Translations under genes and position numbers: made by a program
Notes under the pieces: generated by a model
What the model was told of the DNA's origin: nothing
What the model saw: the letters and a program-made list of their open reading frames with translations, nothing else
The model's database searches: none
From: Ardenticatenaceae bacterium
Lineage (GTDB): Bacteria; Chloroflexota; Anaerolineae; Promineifilales; Promineifilaceae
Assembly (NCBI GenBank): GCA_020634435.1
Contig: JACKBS010000012.1
Span: 186,001 to 250,000, forward strand
Direction of reading: 5' to 3'
Length of the DNA: 64,000 nt
Part shown: piece by piece, positions 46,346 through 54,199 of the stretch
Layout of the letters: each line of letters begins with the position of its first letter
Numbering within the stretch: position 1 is the stretch's first letter

Positions 46346-47032
46346 ATGGAAAAGAGTCGAAAAATCCGAGTTGTGGTTATTGATGGTCAAGAAGTAATAC
46401 GCATTGGAGTCAAAGCCGCTCTTGAAACAGGCGATCGTATGGAAATCATTGCCGCGGGGGCGACAGAAGATGATGCGATTTATCTCACCAACTTGCATAA
46501 GCCAGATGTGGTGCTATTAGGATTGAATACACCTCATAATTCCGCGTTGCCCGCTAGGAACCTGGCTGTCATGGATACAATTGATCATCTGGTGAAAGTC
46601 GAACGAACGAACGTCCTGGTCTTATCGCGGCTAGAACAAAGGGGATTGCTCCATTCTGTGCTTCAGGCTGGAGCAGGTGGCTTTATGCTTAAAGATGAGG
46701 CGCTAAATTCCAGTGATGTGTTAGCACAGGCAATTGAAAACCTGGCCCGGAAAAAGAGTTTGCCCTTGAGTTTGGCGCTCCAAGATAAGCTGTTTCTGTA
46801 CGAACCAGAGGTTGAAGTGATGCCGAGGCTTACTAAGCGGCGCATTAAGATGATGCAAACAATTGCCGATAACCCACACTTAACGGTGACTCAAATAGCA
46901 GAATTGCTTGGTATTGCCGAATCCACACTGCGCAACAATTTAAGCGCTATATCCCGCACGTTAGCAACGTCAAGCTTAAGCGGAGCATTGATTGAATGCT
47001 TACGTTTGGGAGTGGTTAAGATATATTGTTAA
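46346..47032 (+). CDS. LuxR-type regulator 3 with a phosphorylation-dead receiver
   Basis: A 228-aa homologue of regulators 1 and 2, from ATG 46346. The receiver fold is kept (VVVIDGQEVIRIGVKAAL, FMLKDEAL with the Lys), but the acidic pair is Asp13-Gly14 and the acceptor position is Gly59 in VVLLGLNTP. It cannot be phosphorylated in the usual way. The HTH is intact (LTKRRIKMMQTIADNPHLTV then LLGIAESTLRNNLSAIS). Such atypical regulators work by constitutive activity, dimerisation with a partner or ligand binding. It lies at the end of the signalling cluster; GTG 46334 is a possible alternative start but overlaps the ribosome-binding site. Confidence 0.85.
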   Translation: MEKSRKIRVVVIDGQEVIRIGVKAALETGDRMEIIAAGATEDDAIYLTNLHKPDVVLLGLNTPHNSALPARNLAVMDTIDHLVKVERTNVLVLSRLEQRGLLHSVLQAGAGGFMLKDEALNSSDVLAQAIENLARKKSLPLSLALQDKLFLYEPEVEVMPRLTKRRIKMMQTIADNPHLTVTQIAELLGIAESTLRNNLSAISRTLATSSLSGALIECLRLGVVKIYC

Positions 47033-47688
47033 TGAGACCACTGGCAATTAATCAGCCATGATCGCCGCATGTCTCTAAACTACAGCTTGTGTTCTTCTGC
47101 AGCGCCGCTGCCAATAGGTCAGTAAACGGTAGAGTAACCAAGCGAGCTAACTCTTGAATCGCTTTTTGATTGTATATCCTCTTCTCGTGTAAATCCGTTA
47201 TCTACCTAAATCACATTTCTATCAACATAGTCTCCATTTTAACTGGAGCATTTTTGTAACGACATACAAAGATTTGCGTTGCGGACGAAATTCTCCGACA
47301 AAGTAATTTCAGCTATCGACTGTCATCTCATGCTGCCAACCATCGTTGCATATTAAACTGTCAATAATCGGTATATTTTTGTCTCATATCGGTAGATATT
47401 TACACTTGAACTCATGCTCTCGCTCTGTAAAATGGAAACCATCAAATAGAGAAAGATGTGGTGAGTTCAGTGCTGTTTTATCTAGGCCACTCGTTTGGCT
47501 ATGTGGCTGCAGCGATGAATAAGGCATCTAAATAACGGCAGTAAAAAGAACTGTCGATCAGCTTCTCTAACCATTTCCCAGATTCTAAATCATAGCTTCT
47601 TTTATGTTATTGCCATTCCTGGCAGGCAGCTGCTTGCTGCTTATTCGCTGCTGCCTGCTGGGAATAAAACATTATAGTGCGGTGGCTT
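47033..47688. other. Gene-free stretch before the secretion operon
   Basis: 656 bp without a credible gene, AT-rich in the middle. CAGGCAGC and GCTGCCTG arms near 47620-47660 could form a hairpin shortly before the lipoprotein gene. The promoter of the long operon should be here. Confidence 0.5.
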
Positions 47689-49635
47689 ATGCAGTACTTC
47701 AGATCAATTTATATGCTTCTCCTAACCACAATTCTTTTGCTCTTTCTAATCGCCTGTAATAGTTCAGGCGAGTCCAACGCATTGGATTGCAATATTGGCA
47801 TAGCCATCATTCCCACAGCCACCCGGCAATCGGACCCAAACCTGTTCAACCCGCCAGCGCTATCTAGCGGTGGGAATAATGATGCATATTGTCCTACGCC
47901 TGCTCCGCTTACGACACCTCTTGCTCAAATTCCAGAACGGTTTGTAACAACAGAAGTCGCCAACCTATCACTGGATATCGAGAACCAGGATTTAGCGGCT
48001 GTTGCCATAGGTGACGATATGTTGGCCGTTGCTTGGATCACCAACGGTGACGTGTACGTTGCCCTGTCACGCGGCGGCAACCATTTTCAAATACGTCGGG
48101 TAGATTTCGGCAGTTCTGTCTCGATGGCTTTTAGCGAGGCCAACCGGCTGCATGTTGTTTATGACCGCATGGGGCAAGTGTTTTACCGGGCAGCCGATCA
48201 GGGCATTCATCCGGCCGATACCACTTTCATCACCAGCCCCGGTCCTGGCCACAATCCGCAAATTGCCATCGATGCCCGCCAATGGGCCCACATTGTTTAT
48301 GAATCCAATGGAAATATCTGGCATGCCGCCCACCAGTACGAGTTTTACTGGGACACCGAACTCGTTGGCTCTGGTGAACGGCCGTTTCTTATCACCGGTT
48401 CGCAGCGATTGGGTGTCCCCGAATTTGGCCGGCGCGACTTTGCCCTGGTTTACCTCTCTAGCAACGAAGTAAACGTGCGGCTATACGGCATTACTCCCTT
48501 TATGCTGACAGGCTGGCTGTCAGTAGCCACCATTCCCGTGCCGGAGGCGGTTGCCGGGGATGTACGTCTTGACGCCACGGAAATCGAGGGGCAGCTTTGG
48601 CTGTATGCCGCTTGGGTGAGCGAACGGGCATCTACCATACCAGCTATTCCCATATACCAGCAGCCCACCTTTGCCGCCGTCAATCCACTTGCACCTGACC
48701 AACTAGCCAATCCGCATCAGATTTTCCAGGGGCTAAACGCGGTGCGCTGGGACAGCCAAACCACTCCTTTTGATGCCGGTTTACGACAAACTATAGTCAT
48801 CAGCGACACGACCGGCACCATTATTGTTAGCGCTCGCGGGTTGGTGGAAACGGCCGTTCCTACCGAGATGAGTCTGCGCCTGGGGCTAGATCCTACTGGT
48901 GGCACCAATCCAGATAACCCCTCAGTGGTCTGGTCGTCGGCCGAGGGCCCCAGCAACTTCACCCAGTTTAGCGTCAGCGCCCCGGCGCAAGGAAACACAG
49001 CTACCATTTTTCTGCACGGGACACTCAATAGTAATGATGTAGTGGGTACGGCCGTATGGGACACGGTTTCTATCCTCAATGGCACCGGCATGAACCTGGA
49101 TTTTGAAGGCTCCTTCATCATCCAGGATTCCCTGACCGTGCCCGAAGGCTGGTCGGCCTGGTATCAAGATAGCGGTTATGCTTCCACAAACGGCCGTGAT
49201 ACCTACACCGTCTACGCCTCCTGGTCAGAAGACGGCGGGATCGACTGGACCGGCCCGGCCGTTATGACGGTCAACATTGACGCCACCGGCAGCACCACCG
49301 GAGCCATCCGGTCAGACGTGACGCCCATTATCGCCACCGCCACGGAGCCGCCCTCGGTCAGCTTCTTCTATATCTATGAAACCGGCGATCCGCCGCCGGA
49401 TACGACCTTTCTTCGCTTTGGACGGCCGTATCAGACCCAATGCGAGTTGGGCACCACCAACTGCACCCTAACACCCGGCGCTCCGCTGCTGGAGCGCAGC
49501 GTCGTGCGGCCCAGCACCCGTCTGCTGGCCGCGCCAGATCCCTTCAATCCGGATCGCGCCGTGCTGGTCTGGGATTCTCTGCAAACCGACTACGTGAACA
49601 AAGACGTTTACGCCACCTACGCCGTGCTGCGCTAA
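47689..49635 (+). CDS. Large lipoprotein with six-bladed-propeller-like and jelly-roll parts
   Basis: A 648-aa exported lipoprotein: hydrophobic signal MLLLTTILLLFLIAC with the lipobox Cys at about residue 24, a short Thr/Pro-rich linker, and beta-propeller-like repeats (about 90-300; RLHVVYDRMGQVFYRA, WAHIVYESNGNIWHAA). A jelly-roll-like module with LRLGLDPTGGTNPDNP near 405 and a beta-rich end follow. The ATG at 47689 is used; no strong ribosome-binding site is seen. First gene of the plus-strand operon leading to VirB-type genes, so probably a surface or cell-wall component of that machine. No enzyme motif. Confidence 0.75.
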   Translation: MQYFRSIYMLLLTTILLLFLIACNSSGESNALDCNIGIAIIPTATRQSDPNLFNPPALSSGGNNDAYCPTPAPLTTPLAQIPERFVTTEVANLSLDIENQDLAAVAIGDDMLAVAWITNGDVYVALSRGGNHFQIRRVDFGSSVSMAFSEANRLHVVYDRMGQVFYRAADQGIHPADTTFITSPGPGHNPQIAIDARQWAHIVYESNGNIWHAAHQYEFYWDTELVGSGERPFLITGSQRLGVPEFGRRDFALVYLSSNEVNVRLYGITPFMLTGWLSVATIPVPEAVAGDVRLDATEIEGQLWLYAAWVSERASTIPAIPIYQQPTFAAVNPLAPDQLANPHQIFQGLNAVRWDSQTTPFDAGLRQTIVISDTTGTIIVSARGLVETAVPTEMSLRLGLDPTGGTNPDNPSVVWSSAEGPSNFTQFSVSAPAQGNTATIFLHGTLNSNDVVGTAVWDTVSILNGTGMNLDFEGSFIIQDSLTVPEGWSAWYQDSGYASTNGRDTYTVYASWSEDGGIDWTGPAVMTVNIDATGSTTGAIRSDVTPIIATATEPPSVSFFYIYETGDPPPDTTFLRFGRPYQTQCELGTTNCTLTPGAPLLERSVVRPSTRLLAAPDPFNPDRAVLVWDSLQTDYVNKDVYATYAVLR

Positions 49636-49646
49636 GGAACTGCTTC

Positions 49647-51050
49647 ATGAAAAAAGAGACACTCATTCGCCATCTTATCATTTTCCTGCTGCCGCTGTTG
49701 GCCGTCGCCCTGGTTGCACAGGCCCAGGAGCCGCCCAATCTAGATGGCTTAACCATCGTCGGCCTCGGCCAACGGTATACCGAAACCATTCCCGTCATTG
49801 ACATCCATGCCCTCGGTTATCAACCGATAGCGCTGCCAAGTGATGACCCAGTTAATCATTCACAAGTCACCATTCAGACTTCACCATTAACCTGGGGTGG
49901 GGGGAGCGACCCCAACAACCCGTATGCCGTTATTCGCAAAACCGGCCCTACCTTCATGCAGCCCGGCGGCATAGTGCGGTATGAAATCACCCTAAACAAC
50001 TACGAAAGCGTTACCCACACCTATCACTTGATGGATACATTGCCGTCCGGTTTGTCCTATGTCCCGGATTCCGCCACTTCGATAGGCTCAGTGCAGGCTA
50101 ATGGCCTGGCCTACGATGCCAGCGACCGCACCCTGAGCTGGCAGGGTGAACTCGCACCCGGCAATTTGGACTATGTCATCGAGGCGCACAGCCCGGCGCT
50201 GCCGTATCTGGATCTTGCCGCGTTCGGTGCAGCCAACTTATGCGATGAATTTATCGCTAACGGTGAATCCTGTGCCGATGTCACCGTGACCTTCAATCTT
50301 GGCGTCAATGGCTACACCACTAATTTATACGGCGAAGTGCTGAGCCAGCTAACGGTCTCTTCGAACGGCCTGATTCTTGCTCCTGAAACGGCCGTATCCG
50401 ACCCCTATGCCCATAATCAATGGCTGCCGGATGCAGCCACGCCGGGCTTCGTCCTGGCTGGCCTTTGGCGCGATGTCGATATGGGTGGCGGTGATGCAGG
50501 GCCAAACGGCCGTTTCCACGCGGCCATTATCAGCGGTCTGATCGAAGGGCATGACGTCTTTTATGCTCAATGGCACGACGCGCCCCAGTCAGGTGATCCT
50601 GACCTTACCGCCCGTCACGCCATTGCCCTGCTGCTCAACGGCGATGGCAGCCAGGTTGGCCACGTATTTTTTATCTACGACAACATTGCCAATCCGGCCC
50701 AGATGGTAGCGCAAGGCTACACCATTGGCATTGCCGATAAGCTGGGCGCTCGCGGCGTAACCTATGCCTATGCGCCCTGCTGCGGCGATGACCGGTCGCC
50801 ACAGGGCTATCCACCAGCGGCCGGGACGACGCTGCATCTGCGGCCGGTGCTGTTTGGCAACGACAACGACTACAGCCACACCTTCAGCTATGAGGCGGTG
50901 GTCAATGCGCCAGTGCCGGAGACGATAGCCAGCACTGCCGTTGTTACCAGCAATTCCCCAGATACCGCGCTGGCTACGGCTTGGTCCACCCATTACCTCT
51001 ACGTGCGCTGGCAAACTTATCTGCCGCTGGCCATTGGCGGGAGCGAGTGA
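49647..51050 (+). CDS. Secreted DUF11-like repeat protein with YLPLA-type tail
   Basis: A 467-aa protein from ATG 49647 with a signal peptide (MKKETLIRHLIIFLLPLLAV to AQAQ). Residues about 75-180 are a DUF11/CARDB-like beta domain (GGIVRYEITLNNYES, MDTLPSGLSYVPDSA). The centre contains a Cys-flanked segment with LWRDVDMGGGDAGPNGRFHA, like the nidogen/thrombospondin-type domains of large secreted proteins. The end is RWQTYLPLAIGGSE, a variant of the hydrophobic tail in other proteins here. It begins 11 bp after the lipoprotein stop and ends 10 bp before the M23 gene, so it is part of one operon. Likely surface structural. Confidence 0.75.
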   Translation: MKKETLIRHLIIFLLPLLAVALVAQAQEPPNLDGLTIVGLGQRYTETIPVIDIHALGYQPIALPSDDPVNHSQVTIQTSPLTWGGGSDPNNPYAVIRKTGPTFMQPGGIVRYEITLNNYESVTHTYHLMDTLPSGLSYVPDSATSIGSVQANGLAYDASDRTLSWQGELAPGNLDYVIEAHSPALPYLDLAAFGAANLCDEFIANGESCADVTVTFNLGVNGYTTNLYGEVLSQLTVSSNGLILAPETAVSDPYAHNQWLPDAATPGFVLAGLWRDVDMGGGDAGPNGRFHAAIISGLIEGHDVFYAQWHDAPQSGDPDLTARHAIALLLNGDGSQVGHVFFIYDNIANPAQMVAQGYTIGIADKLGARGVTYAYAPCCGDDRSPQGYPPAAGTTLHLRPVLFGNDNDYSHTFSYEAVVNAPVPETIASTAVVTSNSPDTALATAWSTHYLYVRWQTYLPLAIGGSE

Positions 51051-51060
51051 GAGTATCGTC

Positions 51061-52461
51061 ATGAGCAACCGCGTTTGGCTGCGTCGCACACTGTTGGGCA
51101 GTCTGTTTCTGGTGGCCACGCTGGGCTGTGGCGTCATCGGCTTCATCGAGAACCCGGCGGCGCTTACCGGCCCGGCATACTGGGCGGCCGAGACCGGCAC
51201 GGCCGTGCCCACCGTCACCGTCTTTCTGGGCACCTCGACGCCTGTCTATGCCGACACGCCCGTGCCCAACCTGATCACCACCACGCCGGAGTGGACGACG
51301 GTGACACCGGTCTTCCTGAGTACATCCACGCCATACTGGGTGACGACAACGCCTATCTACATGACAGAGACACCACGGCCACCGGTTACCACAACACCCG
51401 GTCTGCCCATGATTGGCTACACCACGGCGGAACCACTGGAGACACCCTATTACCGCATCGGCACCTTTTATATGAACAGCGACGTGTATGTGGGTGGACC
51501 CAATGGCCTGGTTTTTCGCATCACCGGCCACGAGACGCAGCCCAGCCCCAATAACGACGCCGCAACCTACCATTTCATCACCATCCGCGTGACCAATTTC
51601 ACCAGCGAGGAGCGCGTTGTGCCCGTCTCCGATGTCTTCTTCATCCGCCGCGTGCAGCAGGATGGCGTGCTGCTGACGGGACGTTGGGTGCCGCAAAATG
51701 AACCCCTTATTGCCCGCAGCCTGCCTGCGTATGAGACGCAGCAGCTAGCGCCCATACCGCCCGACGGCCAGCGAGAATTTGTGCTTGGCTTCGTGGTTCC
51801 CAACGGCGACGTGCCTGAGCTGGGCCTGATCACCGACTGGAATCGACCGGTGGAAGGCGGGCTGCCTATCTGGTTTTACCTGGAGAACGACCCATTAGGG
51901 CCATTTAACGATGCTTTTCAGCCGCCGCCGCCGACGCCTATTGTGCTCGATGATGGCGGCACCCAATCCGGTGGCGGCGAGCCGGGCAGTGGTGATGGCC
52001 TGTGGCCGACGACCGGCATCATCACCCGCGGCTTTGGCTGCCACGAACTGTACACCGGCATCGATGGCACCGGCTTCGGCTGCCCGCCTGAGCGCCAGTG
52101 GTTCCACAACGGAGTGGACATCGCCAACGCCCAGGGCACGCTGATCTGGTCGCCGGTGGACGGCGCCATGGTTTTTGCCGGTCCCAACAGCACCGGCCCG
52201 GACTGTTCCGACATTCCCGGCTCGCAGCCGCCCCATGAAGGGCTTGGCAATTACCAGCGTGTGAGCGGTGGGGGAACTCTTCACTATTTCGGCCACCTGA
52301 GCAACTTTCTGGTGACATCCGGCCCCGTCAGCGCCGGGCAAAACGTGGCCGAGATGGGATCCACGGGCTGCAGCACGGGCAGTCATTTGCATTGGATTGT
52401 GTATCAGAACGGCAACCTGGTAGACCCGGCGCAGTGGGCTGGACCGGGACCGAATCCCTGA
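51061..52461 (+). CDS. M23-family (LytM) peptidase lipoprotein
   Basis: A 466-aa lipoprotein: signal MSNRVWLRRTLLGSLFLVAT ending at Cys in LGCG, a Thr/Pro-rich linker (about 35-125), a DUF4352-like beta domain (about 140-290), and a C-terminal M23 peptidase. The zinc motifs are WFHNGVDIA (His-x3-Asp) and SHLHWIVYQ (His-x-His), with LHYFGHLSNFLV between. M23 enzymes cut peptidoglycan cross-bridges. In this operon it would open the cell wall for the secretion apparatus, the role VirB1 plays elsewhere. The start follows the preceding gene by 10 bp. Confidence 0.9.
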   Translation: MSNRVWLRRTLLGSLFLVATLGCGVIGFIENPAALTGPAYWAAETGTAVPTVTVFLGTSTPVYADTPVPNLITTTPEWTTVTPVFLSTSTPYWVTTTPIYMTETPRPPVTTTPGLPMIGYTTAEPLETPYYRIGTFYMNSDVYVGGPNGLVFRITGHETQPSPNNDAATYHFITIRVTNFTSEERVVPVSDVFFIRRVQQDGVLLTGRWVPQNEPLIARSLPAYETQQLAPIPPDGQREFVLGFVVPNGDVPELGLITDWNRPVEGGLPIWFYLENDPLGPFNDAFQPPPPTPIVLDDGGTQSGGGEPGSGDGLWPTTGIITRGFGCHELYTGIDGTGFGCPPERQWFHNGVDIANAQGTLIWSPVDGAMVFAGPNSTGPDCSDIPGSQPPHEGLGNYQRVSGGGTLHYFGHLSNFLVTSGPVSAGQNVAEMGSTGCSTGSHLHWIVYQNGNLVDPAQWAGPGPNP

Positions 52462-52473
52462 GCAGGAGGCATG

Positions 52474-53322
52474 ATGGCAAACAAGAAAGCACTGCAACTG
52501 ATTGAACTTGGCCTGCATCCTGTCCTGTTGGGCAGCGACGGCGATAACCTGAAACGACCGTTGTTGAAAGGGTGGCAAACGGCCATCTACACACCGGCCG
52601 ATGTGGCGCGTTGGCCGGCCCGAAATAATGTGGGCATTCGCTGCGGTTGGCAGCAGACGGAGTGGGCTCTTCTAGTCTTCGATTTTGATGAAGAAGCCAA
52701 CCGTATCTTGCCTGACTGGGTGAGGTGGGCCGCTCCCCTAGTGGCTGAACCGCTGGTCATTGTCACCACCGGGCGAGGGTATCACATCTACTTTTACACC
52801 GAAGAAGCGTATCCCGGCGGCACGCTGGCTGGCAAGTATGGCGAAGCAAGTCCGCCGGGAAACGGCCGTAAGCGGCTGTTCAAGTTTATCGAAACCCTGG
52901 GCACTGGACGGCAGGTAGTCACTGCAGGCAGCCGTCACCCGTTGGGCCACCGTTATCGCTTTCGCGGTCAGGCGACTTATACAGATATCCCCTACTTGAG
53001 CGCAGAACAGTATCAGCGGCTTGTGGCCTTTTCGCGCGGCTTTGACCAACGGCCGAAGCCAGCGCAGCGAAAGAAGATCACGCCGCCTAAACAGCTTGTT
53101 CATTATCTGCCGCCGCCAGTCAACTGCCTGCTTTACGCTCGTCACTTTTTGGGTGGCGTGGAGCAGGTGGAACGGAACGGGGATATTCGCATCCTGGGGT
53201 ATGGCGGACTGTTAATCACGGCCGACGGCCGTGGTTGGTATTCCTTCAGCGAGGAAACAGGCGGCGGTTTACCTGAGCTGATTGCCTGGCACCAGGCGCT
53301 GGTAGGGGAGGGGGCATGTTAG
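52474..53322 (+). CDS. Primase-polymerase (AEP/Prim-Pol domain)
   Basis: A 282-aa AEP-superfamily protein. Motif I is LLVFDFDEE (about 66-74, Asp-x-Asp), motif II VTTGRGYHIYFYT (about 96-108, with the conserved His), motif III near RQVVTAGSRHPLGHRYRF (about 145-162). Prim-Pols make primers and short DNA, on plasmids and in some CRISPR systems. AGGAGG ends four bases before the ATG at 52474; the ATG at 52471 is too close. There is no helicase domain. Its position inside a type IV secretion operon suggests lagging-strand priming of transferred DNA, which is inferred. The following gene overlaps its end by 7 bp. Confidence 0.85.
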   Translation: MANKKALQLIELGLHPVLLGSDGDNLKRPLLKGWQTAIYTPADVARWPARNNVGIRCGWQQTEWALLVFDFDEEANRILPDWVRWAAPLVAEPLVIVTTGRGYHIYFYTEEAYPGGTLAGKYGEASPPGNGRKRLFKFIETLGTGRQVVTAGSRHPLGHRYRFRGQATYTDIPYLSAEQYQRLVAFSRGFDQRPKPAQRKKITPPKQLVHYLPPPVNCLLYARHFLGGVEQVERNGDIRILGYGGLLITADGRGWYSFSEETGGGLPELIAWHQALVGEGAC

Positions 53323-53453
53323 AAGCGCTGTTGGCCATTTGTTTACTGATCATCCTGGGCATCCTCTTTTATCCCCGCCGCCCGCGTTTCATCCGGCGCG
53401 TGGCGCGCAACATGAACGGCCAGCCTCGCTGGCGGGATCAGGAGCTGTATTGA
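53316..53453 (+). CDS. 45-aa single-pass membrane protein
   Basis: Reading from ATG 53316 gives MLEALLAICLLIILGILFYP then a basic tail with PRFIRRVARNM and the end WRDQELY: one TM helix followed by a positively charged cytoplasmic part. GGGGAGGGGG precedes the start. It overlaps the Prim-Pol gene by 7 bp and the next gene by one base (TGATG), so it is translated within the operon. Such tiny proteins are common in secretion operons; function unknown. Confidence 0.6.
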   Translation: MLEALLAICLLIILGILFYPRRPRFIRRVARNMNGQPRWRDQELY

Positions 53454-54199
53454 TGAGACTAAAAGGACACTACTTCAGAATTCACTGGCCCAACTGGCGC
53501 ACCCTGTTCCGCTATTGGGTCCTACTGTGCTGTTGCCTGAGCTGGGTCACTGCGGTCCAATCAGCGTCTGCCCAGGCCTCCGAATCGGTTTCGCTGACGA
53601 TCCAGCTGCGCCATAGTGACGGGACGGCCGTTGTAGGCGAACCAATCATATTGGAGAGGCTGCCTGAAGAAGCGCCAATTCCACAAAACTGCGTGACAAA
53701 TGGTAGCGGGAGCTGTTCATGGACCGTTGGCCGTGGCCTATACCAGGTGTTATTTGAACAGCCGCTCGATGACATCTCGTCCCTGGCAGTGGCTGAAGGC
53801 GGCTTACGCGGCTTTGGCGTAACCGTTGGGGATAGCCCCATTACCTACCACTTCACCTTTCACAGCGACGGCCGTGTCTACTTCGATGCCGTTCCCGAAG
53901 CGGCTATACCATCCCCCATAATTCCAGCTGGCGAGCTGCTTCACGGAGGAGTCGAGGCAACAGTCGTATCATCGCCCATACCGACAGAAGGTATTGTCAT
54001 GACGGCAACACCTTCGCCACGGTTGGCTGCCCCAGAGAAAGCTGCTGACACCGCTATATCTGACAGCAGCTCGCAGCTCCTCCTTTTTATCGGGGGTGGC
54101 CTCTGTATTGGTGGTGGCCTGCACCTTTGGTCGCGTAAGCGAAATAAGCCAGTCAGTAAGACAACTCGGCGCAGCGGCAAGGAGGCTAATGATGCTTGA
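53453..54199 (+). CDS. Exported protein with C-terminal membrane anchor
   Basis: A 248-aa protein from ATG 53453: signal-like TM (LLCCCLSWVTAVQSASAQAS), a carboxypeptidase-regulatory-like beta domain (VSLTIQLRHSDGTAVVGEPI; CVTNGSGSCSWTV), a Pro/Thr-rich stretch and a C-terminal TM (LLLFIGGGLCIGGGLHLWSR) with a basic tail. Topology is outside-facing and anchored at the C-terminus. It overlaps the VirB6-like gene by 8 bp. Probably a structural part of the apparatus; no family named with confidence. Confidence 0.65.
   Translation: MRLKGHYFRIHWPNWRTLFRYWVLLCCCLSWVTAVQSASAQASESVSLTIQLRHSDGTAVVGEPIILERLPEEAPIPQNCVTNGSGSCSWTVGRGLYQVLFEQPLDDISSLAVAEGGLRGFGVTVGDSPITYHFTFHSDGRVYFDAVPEAAIPSPIIPAGELLHGGVEATVVSSPIPTEGIVMTATPSPRLAAPEKAADTAISDSSSQLLLFIGGGLCIGGGLHLWSRKRNKPVSKTTRRSGKEANDA

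Noticed and set aside
50941..51060. Longer start for the M23 peptidase
   Set aside because: It overlaps the previous gene; the lipoprotein signal begins at ATG 51061.
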